Positions 44,311-56,453 of a stretch of 64,000 nt of DNA are shown here, piece after piece; the stretch's first letter is position 1; every line of letters starts with the position of its first letter. Both the position numbers and the translations under genes were made by a program. The stretch comes from Pyrenochaeta sp. MPI-SDFR-AT-0127. Taxonomy: Eukaryota; Ascomycota; Dothideomycetes; Pleosporales; Cucurbitariaceae. The notes beneath the pieces were generated by a model. The model was given only the letters and a program-made list of their open reading frames with translations. It had not been told where the DNA came from and made no database searches. The stretch lies in the NCBI GenBank assembly GCA_020747015.1, contig JAGTJM010000006.1, positions 186,001-250,000 of the forward strand, read 5' to 3'.

Positions 44311-45059
44311 ATGCCTGTCTTTGATTTGAAGAAGAATCTCGTCTTCGTGAGTTCCCCAGAATTGACTCAATATGGTGGTCTAGAATGTCGCTGATCGCAA
44401 AACACAGTATGGCGCATATCACAGAGAGCCAACAAACGTTGCTATACACATAGGCTGTGTACCAGTCCTCTTAGCCACGGGCTTCCTTTTTGTATGATCC
44501 ACCCTTATATCAAACCGCTCCGCCTCATTCCAGTCTCCTCAATCCGAAGAAGCCGCGACCGTGCCGCATCATGCCAGTACCATTCTAATTCACTTCCCAG
44601 GGCACAAACACACCCGCCCTGCCCATCACACCTCCACGCCTCTTGACCCGTTTGAACCTCCCACTCAACCTCGGCACCCTTGCTGCCGTGACCTACTCGA
44701 CCCTCTACCTCATCCTCAGTCCCAACCTCGCGGGGGCCTCCATCACGCCATTTATCCTTGGCGCGGCATCCCTCGCGAACCGTCTTACCACCAAATACAA
44801 CAAGACGAAAGTAAACACCATTGCGATCGCGGTGCATGTGGTGAGCTGGATACTGCAATTCATTGGCCATGGCAAGTTCGAGGGCCGGAAGCCGGCGTTG
44901 CTAGACAACCTGGTGCAGGCGCTCTTCCTCGCGCCGCTCTTTGTGTGGTATGAGATTCTATTCAAGTTGGGGTTCTACAAGGGGCTTCAGAAGGAGGTCG
45001 AGGCTGCGATTGAGGTGGAGGTCGCAAAGCTAAAGGTCAAGGGCAAGGAGACGCAGTAA
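44311..45059 (+). CDS. MPO1: Mpo1-like (DUF962) 2-hydroxy fatty acid dioxygenase
   Basis: Three exons: 44311-44346, 44408-44491, 44601-45059; 192 residues. The family signature YGAYHREPTNVAIHIGCVPV spans exon 2 and provides conserved His residues; the second motif is HVVSWILQFIGHGKFEGRKP followed by ALLDNLVQALFLAPLFVWYE. Four hydrophobic helices are visible, consistent with an ER membrane protein. Yeast Mpo1 is an Fe(II)-dependent dioxygenase that removes one carbon from 2-hydroxy long-chain fatty acids in phytosphingosine breakdown; the His motifs are the metal ligands. Introns are at GTGAGT/ACACAG and GTATGA/CCCAG, both phase 0. The C-terminal Lys/Glu helix (EAAIEVEVAKLKVKGK) is soluble. 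Confidence 0.9.
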
Positions 45060-45739
45060 AGTTCATATGGAAAGAGGATATGAGCAATGTTTGAGTAGAG
45101 GCACGCCGTGATGACAGGCGATTTTAACGGCGTATGTATTTTTGCCTACTAGTGACAGGAGACTGCATGGAGATTGGTCTAGCAACGAGCATAATCTAGA
45201 ATGGGAGGCTCTTGATCGAAGGCTATCTGTTGCACTTTCAATCCCAATCGACTTTTATATATCAACCCTATCCCTTGATTGCAAAGGAAGCCATATACTT
45301 TGCCCAAGCATCACATCTTACCCTTCACCTCCTCAGGACAGAGTTCATCGAACAACGGGCCATTCCAAAGTCGAGGTTAACATTAGAGGTTCACGTTGCC
45401 GACACACCGGTTAGGAGTGAAGAGAAAGTGTGTTGTGAAGGCCAAATTCTTTAGCTTGCAGGTACGGATGTCGTAAATCTGGGAGATAAAAATGAAAGAA
45501 AATCCCTGGTAAAGTCGGTTGCAATCACAGAATGTTCCTGTCAAGATAATATTCAGATTCGACAAGCATAACTTTTGATTTTACATAATGAGGATTTACA
45601 TACATGGCTGTTTAAAAGCACTCTTACAAAACACCCCAGTTGAGTACGTGTGCAGGTACTATGCTCAAGCCTGCGCTGAGGCTGGACACACAGTACTCAG
45701 ACATATACCTTGAGTCTTTTTCGCACGAACCATTTTTTT
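45060..45739. other. Convergent 3' intergenic region
   Basis: Between the stops of MPO1 and the PQ-loop gene; AT-rich, 3' UTR-like. Nothing else seen. Confidence 0.5.
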
Positions 45740-46959
45740 TCATGAATGCTCTTCCTCATCACTGCTGTCATCCTCTTCCTTCCTGTACAAGAAATACTGC
45801 ACAAACACACCCGCGTCAAGCAGGAGTGTGCCAAAGCTGCCCAACAACCAGCTGAAATTCACCGCTATGTATCTCCCATATACAGCCCTCGCTTCACCGC
45901 TCCTGCATAGCTCGTGTCTGCATTTTGGCTTATATACTACGATACTGAGCACATACGTCAGGTTACCGAGGCAAGCAAACAGGAAGAATAGCATGCTAAT
46001 GCCCTCCGTAGACTTGCGGCGGTAGTTGAGTAAGAGTTGTGGGATGCGTGAGCCTAGATAGAGCGCAGCGCAGATGTAGCCAAAGATTTGACCCCAGAAG
46101 TTGAAATGCATTGTTGAGTCAGAGGATGGGTCGTGAGAGTCCGGAGGATTGTCGGAAGATGGGAGATTGTTGCTGGCACTGAGATACCAGCCAAAGACGC
46201 CGGCGGCACATACAATAACAATAGTCCCAAGGTTGAAAATGACTGTTTGAAGCGTTGATTGAGGGACCTGAGGCTTGGGAGCGATGACGGAGTTACGGCG
46301 AGATTGAGCAGGATCATCACGCAACGGGGTTACTGGCGATAGATGAGTTCCGTCAATTGAGAGGTAACGTTCGCGGAATGAGCCCTGAGAGTGAGTTGAA
46401 TGGCGTCTGTCGACATCCGAAATGCGTGGACGAACTTCGTGGCCATTGCCATTGCCATGCACTCGTTGCCTATTGTCGGAGAGAAGCGGTGACCGCTCAC
46501 TAGCTGGAGTTATGTCTTCATCTGATTCGCTTTCAGGCGTCCTTATTTCATCGCGTAAAGTGAAGCCCTTGTACCAGAAGCACTGGAGTAACAGTACGAT
46601 ATCGGCCAGCGTATAGTAGACTGCCAAGATAGTCATGGTTGGCAGCACACCCTGAAGAACTGCGCCAAAAATGTTGAAAAAATCACCGAGGAGCCATACT
46701 ACAATGAATACGACCGACAGCCCTTCTGCTGAGCCTCTCCTCCAATTCTCGATGATCTGGGGCGAAAAGACGACTGTCAAACGAGTCAGCGGATAGCCCT
46801 TGAGGTTGTGCAGAAGCTGGATGGGCAAGCTCCACATCGCACGTGTGGTAGTACAGAGAACCAGAAAGACATACCTATCCAACAAGCAATACTGATTGAG
46901 CCGAAAATTTGACTGATCGCATCAATATCCAGGCGCAAGCCTTGCGTAGGAGGAAACAT
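45740..46959 (-). CDS. PQ-loop vacuolar/lysosomal amino acid transporter (Ypq/PQLC2 type)
   Basis: Exon 1 46959-46875, exon 2 46773-45740; intron 46774-46874 has GTATGT and TGACAG; 372 residues. It carries two PQ-loop repeats: SIACWIVVFSPQIIENWRRG near the N-terminus and GSRIPQLLLNYRRKSTEGIS near residue 290, each preceding a pair of helices. Seven membrane helices are visible, with a ~120-residue polar loop between helices 3 and 4 (Ser/Arg/His-rich, probably phosphorylated). The C-terminus is acidic (EEDDSSDEEEHS). Yeast Ypq1-3 and mammalian PQLC2 export cationic amino acids from the vacuole/lysosome; the same role is inferred. An ATG at 46885 would begin inside the intron and is rejected. 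Confidence 0.88.
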
Positions 46960-47560
46960 GGCAGCTATGACGTATGTGCAGACTGCACCTCTTTCTTCAG
47001 TAACGCGGATGCGGCGCTACAATCCAACAGCCAATGAACGAAGAAAATTTTGTTGTTTAATATGGCAATTCGTTTAATATGACAATTGAAGCAAGGGATT
47101 ACTTGCGCGTGTATCCTGAGTTGCTGGCAGCGCGGCGATGGTAGAACAGAACCCGTAGGTGCAGCAAAGCGCAGTTTTCGCTAAAGGTAGACAGAGGGCG
47201 ATTGAGTAGCGCAAAGTTGTGATTTGACAATGAATGAGTCAGCAATGCTTGATGAGCGATGTTTGATCGCAATGGTATAGCTAGGATGATGGTGAAAGAT
47301 GACTGCACGGATGAAAAGCTCCAACGACCGTTACATAATGCCCAGAAATCTGGGGTGCAGGGATCAGCTCCTGCCAGGAACCGAGGTTTGAGCCGCACTA
47401 GCCAAAAGTGCTCACACGACATCTGCAACACTCACAAGAAAGGGGATCATTACACTCTACGAGAGACTCCAGTGATCATTGTGATACTCGATTCATATTC
47501 TCATGGCATTTCCCATAATTAAGATGATAACTCAGTCGCGTTATCATTTGAAGAGTTAGG
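46960..47560. other. PQ-loop gene promoter and SWA2 3' flank
   Basis: No coding signal. An AT-rich patch with repeated TTTAATATG lies near 47055-47085, about 100 bp upstream of the PQ-loop gene. Confidence 0.4.
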
Positions 47561-50495
47561 CTACAGATTGTTGTCCGTCTTGAATTTGTCCCATGCCTCG
47601 TTCAATGTTGCAAAGACTGCTGCACTTATCATCTTGTGCTCCGTGGTGGCGGATTGGGAGATCTATCATGTAGAGTTAGTGAAACTTCATGCCGCATTAC
47701 AGGATACATGAGCATACCTTGTCGGGGTGCACCTTGGCAATGGCCTTCATGTAGATAATCTTGACCTTGTTTGGCATCACCAGATCTCCCATGTTGACCT
47801 TCTTCCATCCGGCATCTTCCCACAGGACTTTGTCTAGTGAACCAAGGAGTGCCCGCAGGTTGTCGGATTTGGTGCCCTTCCACGCGATGAGTTTGGCGTC
47901 AACCTGGTCAGTAAGTGCGAACTTTTCATCATCCGCTTGCTCCGCTGCAGCATTGGCAGCCTTCATCCGCTTCACAGCTTCAGAATCCTGTGCAGGACTA
48001 CCGCCAAGATCTGAGAGCGCTGATGGTTTAGATATGACAAGCTTGCGTGCAGGAGGCGGGCGTCTTGCGGCCGCTGGAGCAGAGGAGTTGTTGCCTCCAC
48101 TCGCAGCCTTTTCACATCGATTGCGACCTTGAATACTTATCGCGCCCCCAACTCCATTCTGTACAGCTTCTTTCCAGACTCCATGCGCATCTGACCACTT
48201 CTCCATATTTTCAAGTGCCTCTGCTTTACGCATAAGCGCTTTCCCGTAAAACTCCTTCATGTCTTTGTCCCCCTCGATACCACCTGTGGCGATCTTCTCG
48301 CCTTCTCCTCTTGACACTCCAATGATAGCCAATGCTGCATCAGCATCAGCAATGGCCCCTTTAGGATCGCCGACTTTGATGTTCGTAACTGCACGATTGC
48401 ACAGCACTATGATTGTGACAGGATGTGATTGTGGAAGAGGGCTTAATGCGGAAGAATAAGCAGCATGAGCAGCTGCATAGTCTCCTCGCTTGAAGGCCTG
48501 GGAGCCCTTCTGCCGGTCAGATGCAGATGAGTTGAGAGCGGACGAAGAGACTGGTGGTACCTGTCTCGCAGGTGCTTTTGGTCTTGGCGGAGGCGGTGTA
48601 ACAGCTGGGCTTCGAGCTTTAGGCGTGGTACTTGCTTGAAGGAATGGGTTGTTCGACTGTGCTGGTGCTGGTTGTCGCGACGAACTTGCTGATTGTGTGG
48701 GTTCTGGAGCAAAGAGATCTACCTGCGGTTGTGGCGTGGTCTTTTTCCGACGCGCAGGACTTACGTATGCTTGTGCGCTCTTCTCTTCAACCTCCTGTCG
48801 CGTCAAACGAGCGGCAGGCCGCTTTTCTGAGTTTGAAGGTTGCTGTCGCTGTGATGGCGATTGAGAGGCCATGCGATCTGGATAGCCGTTGCGGCCCCCA
48901 TCGTGCTCCCTTCTCTGCCGCACAGGGAGGGTTTCTGGTTGCTGACGCATGTCATTGGGTCGAGAAGGTTTTGCAGGTCGTCCGCCAGCTTCTAGCATCA
49001 TGGCTTCGTCAGTAGCAGCCTGGTCGGCTCTTTGTGTTCTGCCTGGTCGGGAAGCAGCTTCTGCTGCTTGCGCATCTCGCATCCACTTGGGCATATTAGG
49101 ATCTCCGTCTTGCTGGAAGTCAGCCATGGCCTTCTGTACTTGCTTGCGGCCTGTCTTCCACAAAGAGTTGGCAGATTTGAAGAGAGTGTTTCCAATATCT
49201 GAGGCTGTCTGAGCGACATCCTTCTCTTGTGATTGGCCTTCTTGTCTGCGTTGACCGGATCGACTCCGCGAATCCTCATCCCGCATCCAAGCTGGCCTAG
49301 ATCCACCTGCGCGATCTTCTCTCGAAGCATCTCGAGCACTGGGCCTGCTATTGCCTCGCCTCGGGCGTTCATCATACTCCTCCTGGGTCTGCCGCGATCT
49401 ATCCTGACTACGTTCCTGAGTTTTCTGCTTCGCTTCGGCGTGAGCTTGGTTCAACAACCATCCCACTGCGGCTTGCACATCTAGTCCAGACTCAGTTGTC
49501 GCGAGGGCAATCGCGGATCTCTCAGCAGGAAACCCCATATCCACCAATTCAGCAACAGCTTTATCATGAGCATTTTGAGGTCCTGGTGATGGCCGACGTT
49601 GCGTCTTCGAAACGCTTTCCTCGACTGCTGGACTCGGCTCTTCTTGTCTCTTGAATTCTGATACAGGTTTTCCTAGTAATCCAAGTATATCGTCATCGGC
49701 ATCAACTGCTGGCGGTGGCGGAGCTGTTGTTGTCGACTTCTGTGCCATTTGTTTGAGACCGAACATGTCATCGTCATCGTCCATGAGCGCATGGCTGGCT
49801 GTAGATGGCTGTGGCAACGGCGTGTGGCCTCGAGACACGTTTGCGCTATAAGCAGGTGTGCTACGTCCACTGCCATGGGAAGGAGGAGGAGGGTAGTGGC
49901 TCGATCTATCTACAGGGGCCGCTGAGTTGAACGCCGCGAGGATGTCATCCTCAGCAGGCGGTGATTGCACCGGGCGCTTCGAGCTGGTATCTAGCCCCGC
50001 AAATGGCTTATTGATAGTTCTTGATAATCCTTGGCCCCCAGGTGCATTCGAAGACGGGCGAGGTATGCTAAAGAGCGCGGGCTCTGGCGTGCTCTTCCCG
50101 TTTCCTAAAGTATCCCAGTGTTTCGTATCCGCGCCTCCAAAAGTCGCATCATATTGTTTCCTCCGCTCAGTCTCCTGTCTCAACTTCTCCTCTTGTATTT
50201 GTTTCTGCCGCTCCTGTAGTGAGAGGTTGCTGGTCGGAGCTTTCGAGGTATTGAGGGACACGAGGCCAGCAAAGCTATCGTTTGCAGGTGTTGCAGGCTT
50301 TGAGGGTGCTTTGAAAGACTGGGCGCTACCAAAGCTCGTACCAGCCCCAGATTGCTGCGCTGAGAGTGTGGATAGAGGCGTAGACCGACCGGAGAGTTGA
50401 GGCGTGGGGCTCTGGCGGAACGGTGGGAAGGCCGCGGGGGTGGTGGTGGTCTTTTTGGCTGGTTGGGACCAGTCAAGGCCATTCAGATCATCCAT
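47561..50495 (-). CDS. SWA2: Auxilin-like clathrin-uncoating co-chaperone
   Basis: Exon 1 50495-47718, exon 2 47662-47561; intron 47663-47717 (GTATGC, CTAAC, GATAG) splits the J domain straight after HPDK; 959 residues. Domains in order: an N-terminal clathrin-binding-type disordered region (LDWSQPAKK, NPF-like and DLF-like short motifs), a UBA domain (~310-350, AVAELVDMGFPAERSAIALA and WLLNQA), a long polar linker, a TPR region (~650-790, FKRGDYAAAHAAYSSAL, CNRAVTNIKVGDPKGAIADA), and a C-terminal J domain with KVHPDK and the last helix AAVFATLNEAWDKFK. That order, UBA-TPR-J, is the Swa2/auxilin layout. It recruits Hsp70 to clathrin coats for uncoating. The HPD tripeptide is intact. Confidence 0.93.
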
Positions 50496-52844
50496 TGCGG
50501 CGTGTTTCAGTAAGTTGTCTCAAGCATGAGGTGCAAGAATTTCATATCATAATTGCAAGATCTTGTGTTGTACTGAGATTCGCATGGTGTTGGCCACGCT
50601 TGCTTGTTTCAATGTTGGCGCCACAGTCACAGCCACACTACCAGGCACGTGATACAACATCTGCACCCTCGCGACTCCATCTGTTGGTGCACACAGGTAA
50701 TCGCAGCTATCTAAAACGGTGACAAGGTTAATGCGATAAGGAATAGAGGAAAAGGTTTGATAAGAAAATCGATGTACAGATTTTCGGATACGCCGAAAGC
50801 TGCAGTGTCGCCATTGTGGTCCATTAGGCAGGTGACGCTACCCTCCATCAACAGCCCCTGTACGATGAATTACAAGTCTTCCTTCACGCATGCGCAGTAC
50901 ATGGCAGTCTACGAGAGAGGATATTTGATGGTTGGGTGGCAAACACTCACGCCTCGAGGCGACAATTGGCGGGACACGTGAAATTAGCAGGACACGAAAT
51001 CTCTTCTCAGCGGCCTATATTAATCGGACTGTCGGTACCGAGGACATTGAGCGGCTAATAAAGAACGTTATCGGAAGAATTCCATGCATAAGCACGCTGC
51101 ATGCATACAAGTAGTGCTTCCGCTCGTGATGCCGCGCTGCTGCAAGGGTAAACAAACATGTAAACAACAGACCACAAACCACAAACCAGCTCGGTGAACA
51201 TGTGCACAACGAACATCCGCGGGGTGAAGTAATTGTGGATCACGGCCTAGCCGCTCCAGCTGTTGTCATCAAGTTAAGATTTGGTCAGTGAGCTGCCTCG
51301 ATCCACAACCGTGGAGATGGAGCACGGCCTGGCGTCAGCGGACTGTCCCGACTGTTCGACCCTCTGACGAGGCTTTCCCGGCCAGCCGCCTCGAAAGTCT
51401 TCAGGTGTGGGCTCGGTGGTTTTACTTTTCGACTCGGCCCGATGAGACATAATTCAAATGTCTCGCTGTGAACGGCGCCGTGTTTAGCTGGAGCGTCTCG
51501 ACCCCCCAGGAGATGTTGGCATTGTTTCTGCCGTGTCGATGATGCCTCATCTGCCAAGTGGCGACTTCTGGCTGCCTGGAAACAGGATTTTCCAGTCTGT
51601 TCGCAATTTGTCGCTTGAGCTCTGGGGGAAGAACAGACCCAATATGGCGCTGGGCAGGCAAGAGCGGGACTGCCGACCCGTGCACCCGCAACCCGCGGCC
51701 ATGGATCTGTTTTATGTTGGCTCAGGTCCCGTGAAGCCCCGGGTCAGCAAACTAGAACGATTTGGGCTCAAGGATCCACGTGGAGGTTAGAGCGGATGGA
51801 CAGTTCCTGGGCCCATCCTCTGCAAGATCTGAAGGTCATGGAAGTTGACCAAAGTTGACCAAAGCTTGTCGAGCAGCCAGTCAACAAAGGTACGGTCTAC
51901 GCGAGTAGCCCATCAGGCACGAGTAGGTCTAATAGGGTTACACATTTGCGAGCTGCAAGCCGTCGCTAAGCTTGATGTGGAGAGCAGCCGGGACTAGGTA
52001 TTGGGAACCTTTCGGGGCTTGCCGCAAGGAGGGCATGTTGCGTTCCGCAAGGCTCGGTGGTTAAGCAGTGTGGAGCCTGGTGTAAATGGATGGTGACGAC
52101 GTGTTGGCAGCTGGAGACGGGAAGAAGTCATGGTAGTCAAATCCTAAAGCACGACGAAGGGGACCAAGACCCTGCAGATGGATCCTTTGCCAGTGGGCAG
52201 GGGGGGTGGGTGGAAGAGTGCACGATGCAAAGCTGATTGAATGCAGTGTTCCGTTTAAGCGAGAGTAACGCCCCTGACACTGCAGTGTGGTCGAGTCTGC
52301 AGCAGGGTGTGACTTGGCCGGCTCCAGAAACCTTCCAGTGTTTATTGCTGGCGCAAGTCAACCGTCTTCCCCGTGCAAATGCTGACTAGTGTCGTCGTCG
52401 TGCCGTGGCCAGGGCAAAGGCAGCCAGGGGGCGGTCGGAAATCCACTGCGAGATTGCCATCCGCGAGGACGGCGACGCGCCGTCGCTCACTGCGGTCGCG
52501 ACTTTTGCAAGACATTGTCAGTGTCTGGCGCAAAAAAAAAAAGGCGGTTGTGGAACAAGTGTTCCGCGGCCCAATCCTGCCGTGGATCTCGCTCAGACAT
52601 CTCCTTGCATACCAAGCACCGCACTCAGTCGCTTCGCCTCTCTCCTTTGTCCAGGGATTACCCGGCAACGACGCCACAAGCCAACAGGCGCTCAGACGGC
52701 TCAGCGACCAGGGCCTCGTTCTTCTGAACTGCTGCAGATCGCCGCCTTGGAGTAACTCTCGACCGTGCCCTCCAAGTCTCCCAGCAATCCCTCTTCCAGA
52801 ACTGCACCCTCTGCCTGCCCCTCTCGCCATACGTTGCCGTCACC
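50496..52844. other. Intergenic, 2.3 kb, divergent
   Basis: Between SWA2 and URC4, both facing outward. No gene seen. Holds a short tandem repeat at 51842-51864 and an A11 run at 52532-52542; the last ~300 bases are the probable URC4 leader. Confidence 0.5.
51842..51864 (+). repeat. Short tandem repeat, unit AAGTTGACCA x2.3
   Basis: Two perfect adjacent copies plus AAG. Could be a duplicated regulatory site or chance. Confidence 0.7.
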
Positions 52845-54482
52845 ATGCGTCTCTTCGGCCGCAAAGGCTCAAAGCCCGCCATTTCGCCCAACGGTAGCCA
52901 GCCAAACAGTTCAAATGGCTCCTTGAGATCCCCTGGCCCCACTCCGAACGGCTCCAGGCCCACGAGCTTCCCCGATGTCCCTCTGCCAAAGGCCCCCGAC
53001 CCAACCCTCGATCCTGCCGGCTATTTGCGCAGCATCTATGCCGTGCGCGAGCGCTCCAAGCTGGTCCTCGAAAAGGCCAAGAAGAATCAGCTCAAGCACT
53101 TCACCGTGGACATGAGCAAGTTTGGCGATGTTGCTAGTTTTGTAGTCTCGATAATCAAGGTAATTTCTCACGCGCCACGCGCAACCCAAATGCACCCAAC
53201 ACACGTTTGACTCTCTTCTAGCGAGATTATGCACCCAACTACGCCTCCATCCCCCCTCACGGCCGATGGCAGCATTTTGATGTGGGAGGCCGACCGCGAA
53301 TCGACCAGCTCATGGCGTCGTGGCCGTCGACGGTGGACAACCAAGAGCGCACACGCCGCTTGCTCGATCTTTTCCTTGTATCTGTCCTGCTTGACGCAGG
53401 CGCTGGAACAAAATGGCAGTACAAGAGCAAGGAGTCGGGCAGAATCTACCGCCGCAGCGAAGGTCTTGCAGTCGCCAGTCTGGAGATGTTCAAAGCTGGA
53501 GTGTTCAGCAGCAACCCGCAAGAACCATGCCAGGTTGACAGCGCGGGACTGAGGAAGTTGGATGTCTCCATAATGGCGCGCGGGCTGCAAGTAAATGATG
53601 CTAACCCAATCGACGGACTCGAGGGGCGCACCAGTCTTTTGATAAGACTCTCTGAAGCATTGCAGAACCAGGAGGTCTTCGGGCTTGAAGCGCGACCTGG
53701 AAACATGCTTGGTATGTGACACTACTGCATTGTCTAACATTGACTAACATGCCCAGACTACTTGCTTTCGCACCCTACCACTCAGGCTTCGTCGGTCCCT
53801 ATCATTCCTTTGCCTACGCTTTGGAACACACTTATGGAAAGCCTGACTCCAATCTGGCCTGCGACGCGCACCCAGATTGATGGTGTGCCCATGGGTGATG
53901 CATGGCCATGCTCGGTCATGCCGTCACATCCCACCCACCCGTGGGAGAACATTGTTCCTTTCCACAAGCTCACGCAATGGCTAACCTACTCGCTCATGGT
54001 CCCAATGACCAAGTTGCTCCACGTCCACTTTGCAGGCGCCGAGCTCTTGACTGGCCTCCCAGAGTATCGGAACGGTGGGCTTTTCATCGATACTGGGCTG
54101 CTTACGTTGAAGGCAGAAGACCAGAAGCGGGGTCTTGCTCAGTATCAGCGCAATGCCCAAATGAAAGGGCAGCCGAGCATGGAGGTTGTCCCCATGTTTA
54201 CAGCTGACGACGATGTGATTGTCGAATGGCGTGCGGTGACCGTGGGCCTGCTCGACGACCTGCTCGTAGATGTAAACAGTTTGTTGGGACTGAGCGGTGC
54301 CGACAAGCTGAATCTGGCTCAGATGCTCGAAGCCGGCAGTTGGAAGGTAAGCCGATTTTTGTATGCTATGTCGCGCACGCAGCTAATAAGACTTGCAGGG
54401 AGGTCGAGAAATTGCGGAAGTGTCGCGGCCTAACACCAAAGAGCCACCTATCATGATCCTCTCTGACGGAACTGTTTTTTAA
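52845..54482 (+). CDS. URC4: Uracil catabolism protein 4 (DUF1688 family)
   Basis: Four exons: 52845-53159, 53222-53711, 53757-54346, 54399-54482; introns 62, 45 and 52 nt; 492 residues. Family segments are in order: PDPTLDPAGYLRSIYAVRER and LKHFTVDMSKFGDVASFV; RDYAPNYASIPPHGRWQHFD; LLDLFLVSVLLDAGAGTKW; SEGLAVASLEMFKAGVFS; PHPWENIVPFHKLTQWLTYS-type sequence; FAGAELLTGLPEYRNGGLFI; and the C-terminal REIAEVSRPNTKEPPIMILSD-type end. URC4 is needed for the URC pyrimidine degradation route that lets many fungi use uracil as nitrogen source; its own chemical step is not settled. A disordered Pro/Ser/Asn N-terminus of ~45 residues precedes the domain. No other URC gene is in the window. Confidence 0.92.
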
Positions 54483-55279
54483 GATACCCTTGACTTCGTT
54501 TTCGTTCCGCCCTGTCTTTCGCTTCATTCTACCTTGGACCACCGTGCAGCGGAGGCACGTTACCGATCTCGTTGGTGGCCCCCCTAGTGATCAGCGCCGA
54601 CGGGACCTTCTTTTTCCGGCCAGGTGGGTGGATAATTACGACACACGATCTTAACGGTCGATTTTTTGGCACAGCTTCTTGTTCATATTGTCCTGGCTTT
54701 TACTTGCTTCGGTGGATGACCCATTTATTTGTATTCACATTGACCATTAACGTCTACTTCGATCTTAGCGCTTGAGAGCTTGGGCTATATCATCTATTAT
54801 TTACCCTGCATTAAGGTAATAGGGCCTTGGGACTTCTACATCAGGCATTTGTAGCTGCGTGTTATAGTTGAGACAATCGATTGCTGGTCCTTTCTGTCGA
54901 ATGAAGCAACAGTACCCATAAGTCTAATGAGATTTGTCAATGTGAGACGATCACAATTCACTAGTCACCATTACGGTACTGAGCATTTCCACGCCGTTAC
55001 TTCGGGCATGCCTTGACTTTCGCACGTGTTTGCAAGGGGTGTGGGGACTTGCCCCGCTGCCAAGCGAACGTGGCCGCCCCGGGTCAAAGCTTCTGAGAAA
55101 GCGCGAAGCTCTCTCAACTCTGTTTACGGTACGTCATTGAAGTACCGAATGCCAGTCGAGCACCTCGCATTCCATTGTTCGCTTAAGAGGCGTTCACTCT
55201 CCTTGTAGTCTCGGCAATTTACCGTGCATTGGCCAGGTGTCTTAACCACTGCGTCTGGATCCGTCACAGGTCGTCCACA
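54483..55279. other. Intergenic, 0.8 kb
   Basis: URC4 3' flank and GTR1 promoter. Nothing else recognised. Confidence 0.5.
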
Positions 55280-56453
55280 ATGAACTCAATCAAGCGTCAG
55301 AAGCAACGCAAGGTGCTGCTCATGGGGAAGAGTGGGGCCGGCAAGTCCTCAATGAGGAGTATTGTTTTCAGTAACTACGTTGCCAAGGATGTCCGTAGAC
55401 TGGGCGCTACCATCGACGTTGAGCATAGCAATATCAAGTTTATGGGCAATCTGATGCTCAACCTCTGGGACTGTGGAGGGTAAGCACACCATTACGCAGT
55501 CTGCGCAAGGCTTCGAGCTGATCAGCTGCAGTCAGGACGGATTTGTCGAGAACTACCTTAATCAGTCCCGTCCCCATGTATTCGGCTCCGTCGCCGTGCT
55601 CATATTCGTCTTCGACATCGAGTCCCGCGAGTTCCAGGCTGACGTGGTTTCCTACTCCAACATCATCCGCGCCCTCCAAGAATGCAGCCCCGGCGCCAAA
55701 GTATTTTGTCTTATCCACAAGATGGACCTTGTGCAAGCTCGCTTACGCCAGGCCATGTTCGATGAGCGAGCTGAATACATAAGAGAGGCTAGCGAGGGCT
55801 TCAGGGACACAGTCGAGTTCTTTGCGACTAGTATCTGGGATCAAAGCTTGTACAAGGCCTGGACAAAGATCATTTACTATCTAATACCGAATGCCGGGAC
55901 GATTGAGGCGCTGTTGGAGCAACTGGCAGAAGTGATTGATGCTAGGGAGTTAATATTGTATGAGCGGACGACCTGTCTGACTGTTGCACATGTCACAAGG
56001 ACGAGCGAGGAGCCCAACCCTTTCACAGATAGGTTTGAGCGCATTTCGAGCATCCTAAAGACCCATAAGCAGAGCATGGCGTACGTAAAACGACCGTCTA
56101 CATCTTGTTGGAAAATGCTGACAGTATCATTATATAGTAAGCACACCAACATTCCCGCCGGTAGCGCAAATTTCGCTGAAATGCAAATCAAGACCGGTCG
56201 CTTCATGTTTTTCATTACCCGTCTCACTGAAAATACCAATCTCGCTGTCGCCATTCCGCCCTCGGAACAAGTATTCAACGCCGCTCGCGTAAATATCTTC
56301 CAAGTACGACCCAAGTTTGCCGAATTGGACATCGCGGCTAAGCCTCGGCCCCCAATTCAACAAGCATTCGCTGGTTCTGCAGATACGAGTGACAGTCTGG
56401 AGAAGACTGAGAAAGGCAAAGGAAAGGACATCTCCCAAGGTTCTGGAATATAG
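55280..56453 (+). CDS. GTR1: Rag GTPase Gtr1 (RagA/B type)
   Basis: Exons 55280-55479, 55532-56080, 56138-56453; introns 55480-55531 (GTAAGC, CTGCAG) and 56081-56137 (GTACGT, TATAG, 57 nt and open in frame); 354 residues if both are removed. The GTPase domain has the P-loop LLMGKSGAGKSSMRSIVF (~15-24), switch I LGATIDVEHSNIKFMGN, the switch II start LWDCGGQDGFVENYL, and the guanine-specificity motif CLIHKMDLV (HKMD, typical of Rag proteins). A C-terminal roadblock-type region follows (TGRFMFFITRLTENTNLAVAI, then helix FNAARVNIFQ). Gtr1 pairs with Gtr2 on the vacuole to relay amino-acid sufficiency to TORC1. The polar tail (DSLEKTEKGKGKDISQ) is lineage-specific. Confidence 0.92.

Noticed and set aside
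46875..46885. ATG at 46885 as start of the PQ-loop protein
   Set aside because: It is on the exon 1/intron 1 boundary in the wrong frame; splicing from the ATG at 46959 restores the first PQ-loop repeat.
52373..52897. 174-codon ORF overlapping the URC4 start
   Set aside because: Non-ATG start, different frame from URC4, no domain.
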